A stretch of 64,000 nt of DNA from Bombilactobacillus bombi (GTDB taxonomy: Bacteria > Bacillota > Bacilli > Lactobacillales > Lactobacillaceae), in the NCBI RefSeq assembly GCF_003522965.1, contig NZ_CP031513.1, forward strand, positions 1,674,001-1,738,000, written 5' to 3'. This document shows positions 10,275-19,177 of this stretch, in pieces. Within the stretch, counting starts at the first letter, position 1. Every line of letters starts with the position of its first letter. The notes under the pieces were generated by a model that did not search any database, was not told the origin of the DNA, and saw only the letters and a program-made list of their open reading frames with translations. Made by a program: the position numbers and the translations under genes.

Positions 10275-10583
10275 ATGAGTGAAAAAACGATTATGTTAGT
10301 CTGTGCAGCTGGTATGTCAACTAGTTTATTAGTTAGCAAAATGCAAAAAGCTGCTGAAGAAAAAAATATTGATGCCAAAATCTTTGCTACATCAGCAGCT
10401 GATGCTGATACAAAACTTGAAAGTGATCATCCAGACGTTTTGATGTTAGGACCTCAAGTTAGTTATATGTTAGACGATTTTAAGAAACGGGTTTCAATTC
10501 CTGTTCAAGTTATTAATATGCAGGACTACGGTATGATGAATGGTCCTAAAGTATTAGACCAAGCTTTAAGTCTAATTAAATAA
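10275..10583 (+). CDS. celA: PTS EIIB, lactose/cellobiose family
   Basis: A 102-residue cytoplasmic phosphocarrier. The phosphorylated cysteine is Cys10 in MLVCAAGMSTSLLVSKM, the standard P-loop of cellobiose EIIB. It passes phosphate from EIIA to the sugar carried by EIIC. AAAGGAG precedes the ATG. It is followed after 21 bases by EIIA. As the only EIIB of this family in the window it may serve both EIIC proteins. Confidence 0.95.
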   Translation: MSEKTIMLVCAAGMSTSLLVSKMQKAAEEKNIDAKIFATSAADADTKLESDHPDVLMLGPQVSYMLDDFKKRVSIPVQVINMQDYGMMNGPKVLDQALSLIK

Positions 10584-10604
10584 ATTACTGAAGGGAATAT
10601 TGAA

Positions 10605-10925
10605 ATGCCAGAAGAAGATGCTAATTTACAAACGGTTATGGGCTTGATTATGAATGGTGGTAATGCCAAAGGAGCTGCTTTTGAAGCTATTAAAGCTGCT
10701 AAAGCTGGCAATTTGGATCAAGCTGATGCTAAATTAAAAGAGTCAGATAAATTTTTGGCAGAAGCTCATAATGCTCAGACTGATATGTTAACTAAAGAGG
10801 CCAATGGAGAACATGCTCCAGTTACTTTGTTGATGGTGCATGCACAAGATCATATTATGAATGCAATAACTTTCCGTGATTTAGCTGGTGAGATGGTTGA
10901 TTTATATAAAAAATTAGAAGATTAA
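10605..10925 (+). CDS. celC: PTS EIIA, lactose/cellobiose family
   Basis: A 106-residue helical trimeric phosphocarrier. The active His79 is in LLMVHAQDHIMNA, the conserved motif of LacA/CelC EIIA. It accepts phosphate from HPr and gives it to EIIB Cys10. GAAGGGA precedes the ATG. It is the last gene of the EIIB-EIIA unit; a weak hairpin follows and then the RpiR regulator. Confidence 0.95.
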   Translation: MPEEDANLQTVMGLIMNGGNAKGAAFEAIKAAKAGNLDQADAKLKESDKFLAEAHNAQTDMLTKEANGEHAPVTLLMVHAQDHIMNAITFRDLAGEMVDLYKKLED

Positions 10926-10949
10926 CTTAATTGAAAATATTTTAAATGG

Positions 10950-10990
10950 AAAGTAGTAGTTGTTGAAAAATGGCTGCTGCTTTTTCATTT
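10950..10990 (+). terminator. Probable terminator after EIIA
   Basis: AAAGTAGTAGTT can pair with GGCTGCTGCTTT through several G-T wobbles, followed by TTTTTCATTTT. It is weaker than others in the window, so read-through into the RpiR gene is likely. Confidence 0.45.
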
Positions 10991-11033
10991 TATAATGTAT
11001 ATTTTTGAAATTAAAATTTGTTGAGGTAGTCAA

Positions 11034-11747
11034 ATGATGCCACCAGGACCCAAATTCACTCCTACTGAATGGAAAACATATCAATTTATTTTGGCTAATA
11101 AAGAAAAAATAACTACTTTTAGTTTGAGACAATTAGCTTTGAAGCTTAATGTTTCTCCGGCATCAGTTGTAAGAACTATCAAAAAAATGGGCTATGAGCA
11201 TTATCAAGATCTAAGCGATAAAATAAAAAGTGAGTTAAATATACAATTGGTTGATGATATAACTTTTCAGGCAAATTATTATTTCCAACAAAAGGCATTA
11301 ATAGATAGTTACTTGCCTAAAATAAAAAAATTTAAACAATTAACCAAGAAGTGTAAAGACTTTATTTTTTATGGTATCGGAACTTCACATTATTTGGCTG
11401 CCTACGGAGCAAGACAATTTGTTAATAATGGTAAAAGTGCCTTTGTTATTAATGATCCTTTTTACCCCATAGATAGATTAGAGAATATATATCACAATAA
11501 GGCAGTAATTGTATTGTCTGTCAGTGGTGAAACAACACCTACTGTAGAACAAGTTGTACATTTTAGAACTCATGGTGCTACAATAATAAGTATTACCAAT
11601 AATGCTGATAATAGCATTGCTAACTTATCTGATATTAACTTTTGTTATTTATTGGAATCTAAAGTAGTAGGAGAAGAACATAATTTAACCAGTCAAATTC
11701 CGGTAGTCTATATTCTAGAACGATTATCTCGTTCCCTTCAAGATTAA
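11034..11747 (+). CDS. MurR/RpiR-family transcription regulator (HTH + SIS)
   Basis: A 237-residue regulator. The N-terminal HTH_6 domain (about residues 8-75) has LRQLALKLNVSPASVVRTIKKMGYEHYQDL. The C-terminal SIS domain (about 95-230) binds phosphosugars and holds FYGIGTSHYLAAYG and VLSVSGETTPTVEQ. GAGGTAG lies upstream of two adjacent ATGs (11034, 11037). It lies just after the cellobiose EIIB/EIIA genes and is a good candidate to sense a phosphorylated disaccharide or amino sugar and to bind the AAAGTGTTTT motifs at 5587-10227. Whether it activates or represses is not visible. Confidence 0.88.
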   Translation: MMPPGPKFTPTEWKTYQFILANKEKITTFSLRQLALKLNVSPASVVRTIKKMGYEHYQDLSDKIKSELNIQLVDDITFQANYYFQQKALIDSYLPKIKKFKQLTKKCKDFIFYGIGTSHYLAAYGARQFVNNGKSAFVINDPFYPIDRLENIYHNKAVIVLSVSGETTPTVEQVVHFRTHGATIISITNNADNSIANLSDINFCYLLESKVVGEEHNLTSQIPVVYILERLSRSLQD

Positions 11748-11760
11748 TATTGAAACAATA

Positions 11761-11808
11761 AAAAACCCAGATAACAACAATATTAATTGCTGTTATCTGG
11801 TTTTTTAA
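11761..11808. terminator. Bidirectional terminator between the RpiR and usp genes
   Basis: CCAGATAACA (11767-11776) pairs with TGTTATCTGG (11791-11800), flanked by As on the left and Ts on the right, so it can stop transcription from both convergent genes. Confidence 0.88.
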
Positions 11809-11811
11809 AAT

Positions 11812-12252
11812 TTATCTAATAACTAAAACTGAAATAGGAGAATGCTTTGCCATTGAAGCGGCTTGACTGCCAAAAAGTTTCTTTGGACTTTTCACATCTA
11901 AAGAACCAATAATTAAAAGGTCCGGATGATATTTAGGGATAACATCTTCCACAATTACTTCACCAGGATTTCCTTCAGCAATCACACCTTGAACGTCTTG
12001 TACGCCAGCGTCCTCAGCAACTTTGACATATTCTTGTACGTGTTGTTCCACGTCTTCGCGCTTGCCATGAATAAAGTCATCATCTAATACTTCATAAACA
12101 TTCATATCATGATCTTCTAAAACAGTGACAATGAATAATTTAGCTCCAGTAATTTTAGATAGCTTGATTGCATACTTAAATGCTTTTTGGGCATCATCAG
12201 AATTATCTACCCCAACTAAAATCTTTTTTAAATCAAAATTTGGTTCTTCCAT
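11812..12252 (-). CDS. Universal stress protein, UspA family
   Basis: A 146-residue single Usp domain (KKILVGVDNSDDAQKAFKYA at the start, ISVLVIR at the end). Near the C-terminus GSLDVKSPKKLFGSQ stands where ATP-binding Usp proteins have G-2x-G-9x-G-S; the second Gly is replaced, so ATP binding is doubtful. It lies 21 bases after mntH on the same strand and is probably cotranscribed. AGAGGTA precedes the ATG. Usp proteins respond to starvation or stress; the exact role is unknown. Confidence 0.9.
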   Translation of the reverse strand: MEEPNFDLKKILVGVDNSDDAQKAFKYAIKLSKITGAKLFIVTVLEDHDMNVYEVLDDDFIHGKREDVEQHVQEYVKVAEDAGVQDVQGVIAEGNPGEVIVEDVIPKYHPDLLIIGSLDVKSPKKLFGSQAASMAKHSPISVLVIR

Positions 12253-12273
12253 AATGGTGCTACCTCTTTTCGA

Positions 12274-13857
12274 TTAGTTCAAACTATTTTCTAGTTTCTC
12301 TTCTTGCGCTTGCTTGAAACGTTTATTGCCTTGATAGAGTTCAACAATTGTCCATACTAATAGTAATAAAACGACAGCAATTGCTATATAAGCAATAATA
12401 TTAGCTTGTTGTAATTGAGCAGCACTTGGGTGATCACCATAGAAACTAGCAATTTGGTCAGGTAAATTTTTCAGATTTAAGATAGTTAAAGCTATAACAG
12501 AGATCCAGCCCAAAACCTTAACCCACAAAGAGTTAGAGAAACGTTTGCCCATTTCTACTTTACTATCAGTAAACATCAAGAGCGGCAACATAGAAAATGG
12601 TAAAGCAAAAGCTAAGAAAACTTGGGAATTATTCATTAAATCATTTAACGCTTCGTGTTCTTCTACTGGTGGCTTACCACTAGTTAAGGCAACACAAATC
12701 AAAACAGGAATAACGGATATTAAACGAGTAATTAAACGCCGTAACCATAGTGGAACTTTCATGTGAATGAAACCTTCCATAATAACTTGACCAGTTAAAG
12801 TACCTGTAATAGTGGAATTTTGACCAGAAGCTAATAAGGCTACTGCAAATAATGTTGATAAAACACCAGTTTTGGCAACACTAGCCAAAATACCATTACT
12901 TAAAGTGGAAGTGTCTGAAAGTGCATGATACAAACCAAAGAAGGATGGATCTTTAACAGCACCAGACTTGAAAACCGCAACCCCAGTAATTAACAAGAGA
13001 GCATTAACAAAGAATGCAAAAGTTAATTGAATGTTGGAATCCCAAGCGGAAAATTTCACTGCTTGGGCAACGTCTTCTTCATCGTTATGATCAATTTTAC
13101 GAGTTTGTGAAATTGAAGAATGCAAGTATAAGTTATGAGGCATTACAGTAGCACCAATAATACCCAAAGCACCACTAATCGGTGTTTGTCCACCGATATG
13201 AGGACTACTGGACATGGTTTTAGCAGATGGAATCAACCCAGTCAAAACTGCTCCCCAATCAGGATTGGATAAAGCTACTTGATAAACGAAAATAAATAAA
13301 ATAACTAAAATTAATGCTACAACAATAGCTTCGATTTTTCTGAAACCAATTTTTGTTAAAAGTAATAAGACCAAAACATCAAAAACAGTAATGAAAACTG
13401 CAATTATCAGCGGGATGTTGAACAAGAGATATAAAGCAATCGCTCCACCGATAACTTCTGCGATATCGGTTGCCATAATGGCTAACTCGGTTAAAATCCA
13501 TAAGACAATTCCTAAAGTTCGACTTGTTCGTGCTCTAATTGCTTGCGCTAAATCCATTTGCGTCACAATGCCAAGTTTGGCTGCCATGTATTGTAGTAAC
13601 ATCGCAATCAAACTTGAAATTAAGATGATGGACATCAATAAATATTGAAAATTTTGACCACCGGTAATAGATGTTGACCAATTACCTGGATCCATATACC
13701 CAACAGCTACTAAAGCTCCTGGTCCAGAATAAGCAAACAATGTACGCCAAAAGCCTTTGCCTTTAGGAACTTCAACGGTACCGTTGATTTCTTCCAAAGA
13801 GGGGCCATTAGCATACTCTATCAAGTGGTGTTTTTTCGTGGTTTCTTTTTCGACCAC
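12274..13857 (-). CDS. mntH: Nramp-family divalent metal (Mn2+) transporter
   Basis: A 527-residue proton-coupled Mn2+/Fe2+ importer of the inner membrane. Metal-site motifs are clear: DPGN at residues 56-59 in helix 1 and MPHN at 239-242 in helix 6. There are about eleven hydrophobic segments and a charged tail. The start is a GTG at 13857 with AGGAGGG six to seven bases upstream. Manganese uptake is central in lactobacilli, which often use Mn2+ against oxidative stress. A TATGAT -10-like box occurs upstream on this strand, but I cannot define a MntR site. Downstream is a universal stress gene. Confidence 0.95.
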   Translation of the reverse strand: MVEKETTKKHHLIEYANGPSLEEINGTVEVPKGKGFWRTLFAYSGPGALVAVGYMDPGNWSTSITGGQNFQYLLMSIILISSLIAMLLQYMAAKLGIVTQMDLAQAIRARTSRTLGIVLWILTELAIMATDIAEVIGGAIALYLLFNIPLIIAVFITVFDVLVLLLLTKIGFRKIEAIVVALILVILFIFVYQVALSNPDWGAVLTGLIPSAKTMSSSPHIGGQTPISGALGIIGATVMPHNLYLHSSISQTRKIDHNDEEDVAQAVKFSAWDSNIQLTFAFFVNALLLITGVAVFKSGAVKDPSFFGLYHALSDTSTLSNGILASVAKTGVLSTLFAVALLASGQNSTITGTLTGQVIMEGFIHMKVPLWLRRLITRLISVIPVLICVALTSGKPPVEEHEALNDLMNNSQVFLAFALPFSMLPLLMFTDSKVEMGKRFSNSLWVKVLGWISVIALTILNLKNLPDQIASFYGDHPSAAQLQQANIIAYIAIAVVLLLLVWTIVELYQGNKRFKQAQEEKLENSLN

Positions 13858-14073
13858 TACAATCCCTCCTTCTCATTTCAAAACATATCATACTCCTTAT
13901 TTCAGTAAAATTAAACAAAAAATTAGGCATGCTTAAATTTTTTGAAAAATATTTTGAAATTTAATCTTCAAAAAGGCTAATTAATTCCTGGTTTTACTGG
14001 AAACAAGCGGGTGTAAGAACAATGGAAAGAGACTATATCCAGTTAATTAATACAAGCATTATAATTTGAAAAT

Positions 14074-14112
14074 AAAAAAAGAGAGCTGAAACAATATTCT
14101 ATTTCAGCTCTT
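14074..14112 (-). terminator. Terminator of the aldo/keto reductase gene
   Basis: On the reverse strand GAGCTGAAA pairs with TTTCAGCTC (arms 14083-14091 and 14102-14110), then seven Ts. The remaining 13858-14073 gap shows nothing else distinct beyond a possible mntH -10 box. Confidence 0.85.
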
Positions 14113-14120
14113 ATATAATC

Positions 14121-14957
14121 TTAAAATTCTTCATACTCTGCGGGATCTTGGTTTTGTAAACGACCATCAGGTCGATCCAAATTAGTAATTGTCTGCATTT
14201 GCTCACCAGAAAGCTGAAAATCAAAAATATTTAGATTTTCTATTTGCCGTGAAGTATGGGTTGACTTTGGTATTGGTAAAACTCCTAATTGAATTTCCCA
14301 GCGCAAAATAACTTGACCGATACTGCGCTGGACATCGTCAGCGATGCCAGCGATAATTGGATCATTAAGTACTGAACTAGCTCTTCCTAAAGGACTCCAA
14401 GCCCAAGTTAAAATTTTGTTTTGTTGGTCAAAAACGCGTAATTCAGGCTCAGAGAAGTAAGGATGCAGTTCAATTTGATTGACTGCTGGTTTAACACCAG
14501 TTTCAGAAATGAGCCGATTGATGTGTGCTGGTAGAAAATTAGAAACACCAATTTCTCTAACTAATCCTAACTTTTGAGCTGTAATTAAGGCTTGCCAAGC
14601 TTCCACATAAAGATTTTCTTTGGGATTGGGCCAATGAATTAAATAAAGGTCATAATAGTCTAAACCAGCACGATATAATGATTCTTGAATGGTGGTCAAA
14701 GCTTCTTCATAATGATGATGACGTCCTGGTAATTTGGAAGAAATAATAATCTGTTCGCGAGCAATTCCACTGCGCCGGATAGCTTCACCGACGGTACCCT
14801 CATTTTCATAGTTAAATGCAGTATCAATTAAACGATAACCACAATTGAGGGCACTATTAATCGCATTCACCCCTAAAGCACCGTTGAGTTTATAAGTACC
14901 AAAACCTATTTGTGGGAGAGACATCCCATTAGCTGTTGTTAATGTAGGTATTTGCAA
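14121..14957 (-). CDS. Aldo/keto reductase
   Basis: A 278-residue NADPH-dependent (beta/alpha)8 oxidoreductase. The catalytic tetrad Asp45, Tyr50, Lys75 and His108 is intact (DTAFNYENE, SSKLPG, LIHWPNP), and IPKSTHTSRQIENL near residue 240 is the cofactor-phosphate loop. It resembles the 2,5-diketogluconate reductase/YtbE group, which reduces many aldehydes and ketones. I start at TTG 14957 because AAAGGAGG ends ten bases before it; the longer frame to 15011 reads through this ribosome site. It is monocistronic with its own terminator. The physiological substrate is unknown. Confidence 0.92.
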   Translation of the reverse strand: MQIPTLTTANGMSLPQIGFGTYKLNGALGVNAINSALNCGYRLIDTAFNYENEGTVGEAIRRSGIAREQIIISSKLPGRHHHYEEALTTIQESLYRAGLDYYDLYLIHWPNPKENLYVEAWQALITAQKLGLVREIGVSNFLPAHINRLISETGVKPAVNQIELHPYFSEPELRVFDQQNKILTWAWSPLGRASSVLNDPIIAGIADDVQRSIGQVILRWEIQLGVLPIPKSTHTSRQIENLNIFDFQLSGEQMQTITNLDRPDGRLQNQDPAEYEEF

Positions 14958-15087
14958 TTTTAACCATCCTCCTTTTAATATCATTTTCTGGCAAACGATT
15001 GCAAAGTGCAATAATTATGTTTTATAAACTATTTGGGAGTCAGTTGGCAAAAAACATGATAGAATTTAGCTATGGAGGTCACTTATT

Positions 15088-15555
15088 ATGACTGGCTTAT
15101 TAATTTTTTTAGATATTATGTTTATAGCAGTTTTTGGATTTAACTTGTATTGGCAGTCGCAAATTATTGTACCTGCCAAGTATAAATCTTCTTGTTTAAT
15201 TTTAGCAGCTATTTTTGCGGTATGGATTTTATCGGGTCCCATTAATTCTTGGGCTTATATTATTATGGCAGCTGCATTTTTGACAGTTACATTGATGCAA
15301 GGAACTGGTGGAATTGGGGCTAAGAGACTTGTAACTAATGGTTTTTTTGCAACTTTGATTAATTATAAAAGTATTTCCCATGTTACTTTGATTCCTGTGC
15401 AAGTATTGCATGCTAAACCACAAGTTATTTCTATTTTTACTACAATTAATCGGCAAAACATTCAAATGACATTTAACCGTTCTGTTGATGAATTAAAGCA
15501 AGAATTACGGCAAGTGATACCTCAAAATATTGAAATTGAAGTTTCGCAATTATAA
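15088..15555 (+). CDS. Hypothetical membrane protein
   Basis: 155 residues, not recognised. Three hydrophobic segments are visible (about residues 3-20, 34-50 and 53-71), followed by a soluble C-terminal half (about 85-155) that looks like a beta-rich domain with a final helix (VDELKQELRQVIPQNIEIEV). GGAGG precedes the ATG. The layout, short membrane anchor plus a small cytoplasmic domain, resembles a number of small Firmicute proteins of unknown function. It is alone between the divergent reductase gene and the decayed locus. Confidence 0.75.
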   Translation: MTGLLIFLDIMFIAVFGFNLYWQSQIIVPAKYKSSCLILAAIFAVWILSGPINSWAYIIMAAAFLTVTLMQGTGGIGAKRLVTNGFFATLINYKSISHVTLIPVQVLHAKPQVISIFTTINRQNIQMTFNRSVDELKQELRQVIPQNIEIEVSQL

Positions 15556-15592
15556 TAGTTAAAGGCAGGTTTTGTTTACCTAAAATATAGGT

Positions 15593-16138
15593 TTATAAAA
15601 CCTGTTTTTTGTCTGTTGGAATATTAGTAAAATAATCTGGGAAAGTTTTAATAAGAGTATCTTCTTCATCCAGCATCAGATGCAAATGATTGGCAATTAA
15701 ACGTCGGGCCTCTTCAGGTTCATGATTTTTAACTGCGTTTAAAATATTCATATGCTCAGTAATTAAATTATCCCAAGGTAATTCTTCTACTTTTAATCTT
15801 AACATGCGAAAACGATTAAGTTGCATATTAATCGTTTGTAACCAATCCCAAACTTGTTGGCGACCAGTCATTTGATAAAATTCTTGATGAAAAGCCTCAT
15901 CTTCTGCGAAGAACTTTTCAAATTGTTTTTTTTGTGAAAAAAACTTTTGATTGGCAATAATTGTATTTAATTTAGCAATGGCGAATTCATCATTAGTAGC
16001 AGCAGCTTCTTTAATAACTCTAGTTTCAATACTTTCGCGAATAAAGCGGGCACTAGCAGCCACTTTAAGGTCAATTTTTGTAATGTAAGTTCCTGACTGC
16101 GGAATTGCATCAATCAATTGTTCTTGTCGTAGCCGCAG
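15593..16138 (-). pseudogene. 5'-truncated FadR-type GntR regulator
   Basis: The frame encodes the end of a GntR winged helix (LRLRQEQLIDAIPQSGTYIT, where intact relatives read 'REALLRLEQEGLI..PQRGT.V') and a complete FCD effector domain (about the last 150 residues, with metal-ligand-like His in FAEDEAFHQEFY, ITEHMNIL and IANHLHLML). The first roughly 40-50 residues, including the recognition helix, are absent. Immediately upstream of the homology the frame has a stop, at about 16139. A TTG at 16117 could give a 174-residue product but without DNA binding. It abuts a transporter remnant on the other strand. Confidence 0.78.
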
Positions 16139-16305
16139 TTAAATTCAAATTAAATAGACAAACTCATAAAGTATTAAAAAATGAAATTGCTCGCTTAGAG
16201 AATGGTGGCAAAAAAGAAGATGTTACTCCCGAGGCCAAAGATATTGTTGAAACATTAACAGGTGAAGCATACGAAAAAGTGTGGCCCAATAATCCTGAAC
16301 TATAA
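16138..16305 (+). pseudogene. C-terminal remnant of a probable GPH-family sugar symporter
   Basis: About 55 codons starting near VKFKLNRQTHKVLKNEI and ending KVWPNNPEL. The pattern 'KFKL...H..L..EI.RL..GG...DV.PE.K.IVE.LTG..YEKVW' resembles the cytoplasmic tail of glycoside-pentoside-hexuronide:cation symporters of lactobacilli. All membrane segments are missing. The homology begins within a base or two of where the opposite-strand regulator homology ends, and no start codon or promoter remains. The family call rests on a short tail. It is followed after 17 bases by an aldose-1-epimerase gene. Confidence 0.5.
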
Positions 16306-16322
16306 ATTAGGAGATTAATTAT

Positions 16323-17207
16323 ATGATTATTAAAATTAAAAATAGTCATTATCAGGTTAATATTGATTCTCATGGTAGTCAAATGATAAAAATTATTAAT
16401 AAAGATTATCATTTTAATTATTTGTGGGATGGATTAGAATGGCCCAAACACGCTCCGATACTTTTCCCAGCTATTGGACGTTCAAATAATGACAGTTATA
16501 TGTTAAATGGAAAAAAGTATTCAATGCCACAACATGTTTTTGCTGCTGATCAGGAATTCTCTATAATTAGTCATACTGAAGATCGGGCTATTTTAGAATT
16601 ACAAAGTAAACAAGAAACAAAAAGCCAGTATCCATTTAATTTTAGATTACAGGTTATTTTTAATTTGTTGAGTAGTGGATTATCAATTAGCTTTATTGTT
16701 AAAAATTTAAATCAAGATGATATGCCATTTTCATTAGGCTCGCATCCAGCTTTTAAGGTTCCTATTGCAAATCAGGGTAGATTTGATAATTATTATGTAG
16801 ATTTTGTAGGAAATAAAGAACCCTTAAAAGTCTATGAAATAATTAAAAAACCATATCCTTATCGAACAGGTAAGCTGGAGTCAATTAATACCGAAGGACT
16901 TCATACTATCAAATTGAATCATCAAATTTTTAAATCAGGATTAAGAATTATTCTAAATCATGATATCAATGAAGTGATTGTGCATTCGTTAAAAAATAAA
17001 CATTCAATTTCATTAATGGTTTCAGATTTTGATAATGTTTGTCTTTGAACAAAAGAAGATAGTAATTTACCATTTTTATGTATTGAACCTTTTAATGTCT
17101 TGCCAGATATTTATGGAAATACGGTTGATTGGTATAAAAAAGAAGGTAACTTGATAATTAAACCTCAGCAAGAAGAACATATTCAATATGAAATAAAATT
17201 ATCATAG
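16323..17207 (+). pseudogene. Aldose-1-epimerase (LacX/GalM-like) with an in-frame TGA
   Basis: A 294-codon frame with GGAG before the ATG at 16323. It encodes a galactose-mutarotase-like beta-sandwich: YLWDGLEWPKHAPILFPAIG near the start, SLGSHPAFKVP at about residues 139-149, then VCL-stop-TKEDSNLPFLCIEPF. TGA at 17046-17048 stands where relatives have Trp (a 'W(T/A)KP...CIEPW' context), and the same frame stays open for 52 more codons to TAG at 17205. A single TGG to TGA change would explain it. The 241-residue product would lack the conserved C-terminal segment. A sequencing error must be excluded. Confidence 0.75.
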
Positions 17208-17210
17208 ATA

Positions 17211-17255
17211 TAAAAACAGAGAGCTAGTGATTAACCATTACTAACTCTCTGTTTT
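17211..17255. terminator. Bidirectional terminator between the epimerase and cls genes
   Basis: AAAAACAGAGAG with a short extension pairs with CTCTCTGTTTTT around a loop at about 17229-17239. A and T runs on both sides serve both convergent genes. Confidence 0.85.
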
Positions 17256-17261
17256 TATATA

Positions 17262-18722
17262 TTACAATATTGGTGACAATAATCTAGAAAATAATTGTTT
17301 AAATCTCAACCAATGAGACTGTTCGGCAATCATTTCCTTAGTTAAAAGAGTGCTTTGTTGCATATCTTCTTGAAAAATTTTGGTCATTTGGCGGCTAACA
17401 TTTTTATCATAGAAAAAGGCGTTAGCCTCAAAGTTTAAACTATAACTGCGATAATCTTGATTCATTGAACCAATTGAACAAACTTCATTATCAAACACTG
17501 CCGTTTTAGCGTGCAAAAAACCATTGTTATAGATATAGACTTCAATTCCCTGCCGAGTAAACAAATTAGCATAAAATTGAGTTGCTCGATAAATAAAGGG
17601 ATGATCAGGCATACTAGGAATCATAATCTTAATTTTGACACCAGAACGAGCAGCCACTAATAAAGCGTCAATCATAGAATCATCAGGAATAAGATAAGGA
17701 GTTTGTAAAAGAATGCTTTTGCGGGCATTCATGATTAAACTCATGAAACCACCTTTTAAAGTGTCAAATTCACTATCTGGACCATCAGCGACAATTTGAA
17801 TAGGTGTAATGCCAGTTGATTTTTTTAAAGAAGTAGGGAAATATTTATCTTGAAAAAGGATTTTTTGATGATGTTTATCGACTGAAGCATTCCAATCTAA
17901 GATAAAACGTTCTTGCAAAGATAACGAGGCATAACCAAAAATGCGAACGTGAGTATCACGCCAATAGCCAAACTTAGGTTTAAGGCCAAGATATTGTTCT
18001 CCAATATTAAAGCCTCCTGTCCAACCAATGCAACCGTCAATGACAACTATTTTACGGTGCAAATGGTAATTAAGGCGGTTTTTAGTAACTGCATTTTGTG
18101 AAGTAATAAAAGGCATAACTTGCCCACCAGCTTCAGTTAAGGGCGCAAAGAATTTCTTATTAGCACCTGGGGATCCCCAACGATCATAAATAACTCGTAC
18201 TTCGACGCCTTCTTGAGCTTTTTTGGTTAGTAACTGAACAGTCTTCTTACCTAAACTATCATTAATAAAAGAATAATATTCAATATGGATTGTTTCTTGT
18301 GCTTGCTCAATATCTTGGAACAACGCTGCAAATTTGGCTTTTCCATCAGTAAATATTTGGGTATTATTGTGAGTAGTAATGGGAGCATCTGCGTGGCTGT
18401 CAAAGAATTCTGCTTGGCGTTTGACCAGGTTAGTGGTTTCGTGTTCTGTATGGGGTCTTTTGCGCGCAACGTCATTTTGGACCATATTTTTAAGATGATC
18501 CAGCCCAATATGTTCTACGTGACTAATTGCAAACAGATTATCTTGTGCAATTCCACGGCCCAAAAATGCAAAAATAAAAAATCCCACGATAGGCAGCAGC
18601 ATGAGTACAATCAGCCATGCTAAAGTAGCGGGAATGCTCCGTTGTCGGTGAAAAACAGTAATAATAGCAGCAATTGTGTTTAAAAGAATAACTATTAAAA
18701 AAATCCCGATAATCCAATTCAT
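17262..18722 (-). CDS. cls: Cardiolipin synthase (two PLD domains)
   Basis: A 486-residue membrane enzyme that joins two phosphatidylglycerols into cardiolipin. Two N-terminal transmembrane helices (about residues 3-23 and 33-53) are followed by two phospholipase D domains with complete HKD motifs: His222/Lys224/Asp229 in HLHRKIVVIDG and His404/Lys406/Asp411 in FLHAKTAVFD. I use the ATG at 18722 because GGAG lies six bases upstream; the in-frame GTG at 18734 precedes that site. Lone gene, transcribed towards a shared terminator. Confidence 0.94.
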   Translation of the reverse strand: MNWIIGIFLIVILLNTIAAIITVFHRQRSIPATLAWLIVLMLLPIVGFFIFAFLGRGIAQDNLFAISHVEHIGLDHLKNMVQNDVARKRPHTEHETTNLVKRQAEFFDSHADAPITTHNNTQIFTDGKAKFAALFQDIEQAQETIHIEYYSFINDSLGKKTVQLLTKKAQEGVEVRVIYDRWGSPGANKKFFAPLTEAGGQVMPFITSQNAVTKNRLNYHLHRKIVVIDGCIGWTGGFNIGEQYLGLKPKFGYWRDTHVRIFGYASLSLQERFILDWNASVDKHHQKILFQDKYFPTSLKKSTGITPIQIVADGPDSEFDTLKGGFMSLIMNARKSILLQTPYLIPDDSMIDALLVAARSGVKIKIMIPSMPDHPFIYRATQFYANLFTRQGIEVYIYNNGFLHAKTAVFDNEVCSIGSMNQDYRSYSLNFEANAFFYDKNVSRQMTKIFQEDMQQSTLLTKEMIAEQSHWLRFKQLFSRLLSPIL

Positions 18723-18784
18723 AAATAACTCCACAAATAAGTATTGATATTAGTTTACTGCAATTTACATAGTATAGCAGTATT

Positions 18785-19177
18785 TTAAGCAAAAAAATCT
18801 TGCCACTCCTGTTGATTTTTGGCATCAGGATTAAAATAGACCTTTTGAATATTTAATTGTTGTTTAATAAAGTAACGTAAACGAATTAAAATTTCTTGGG
18901 GTACCGATTGTTGAAAGTTTAAGTTTAATAGCAAACTTTTATTGGTGATATTTTGTAATTCAATGATACCAATCAAATTGGTCTTTTGTTTAGGGATGAC
19001 TCCCCAAATTAATCCTTTATTAGCCATGATTTGTTGCATAGCTTGATTAGCATAACGGGCTGAAGTAGGAATGTCAGTTTTTAAAAATTCTTGAAGTGCT
19101 TTACCAGTTAAATTACTCAAAAATTCCCACTGGTAATTTTCTGTAAAAATTGGATGATATCGCTGTAATTGTTCCAT
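18785..19177 (-). CDS. Small GNAT-like protein, function unknown
   Basis: 130 residues. IWGVIPKQKTNLIGIIELQN followed by a beta strand and a helix (VPQEILIRLRYFI) resembles the central part of a GNAT acetyltransferase, but the protein is shorter than typical members and no clear acetyl-CoA loop (Q/RxxGxG/A) is visible. Its ATG directly follows the stop of the upstream DUF915 gene (0-base gap), so the two form one operon. The call is tentative; it may be a divergent or non-catalytic member. Confidence 0.6.
   Translation of the reverse strand: MEQLQRYHPIFTENYQWEFLSNLTGKALQEFLKTDIPTSARYANQAMQQIMANKGLIWGVIPKQKTNLIGIIELQNITNKSLLLNLNFQQSVPQEILIRLRYFIKQQLNIQKVYFNPDAKNQQEWQDFFA

Noticed and set aside
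17046-17048. UGA read as tryptophan (alternative code)
   Set aside because: Other genes use TGG for Trp and end at TGA, for example the OppA neighbourhood and nupA/nupB overlaps; a single mutation is simpler.
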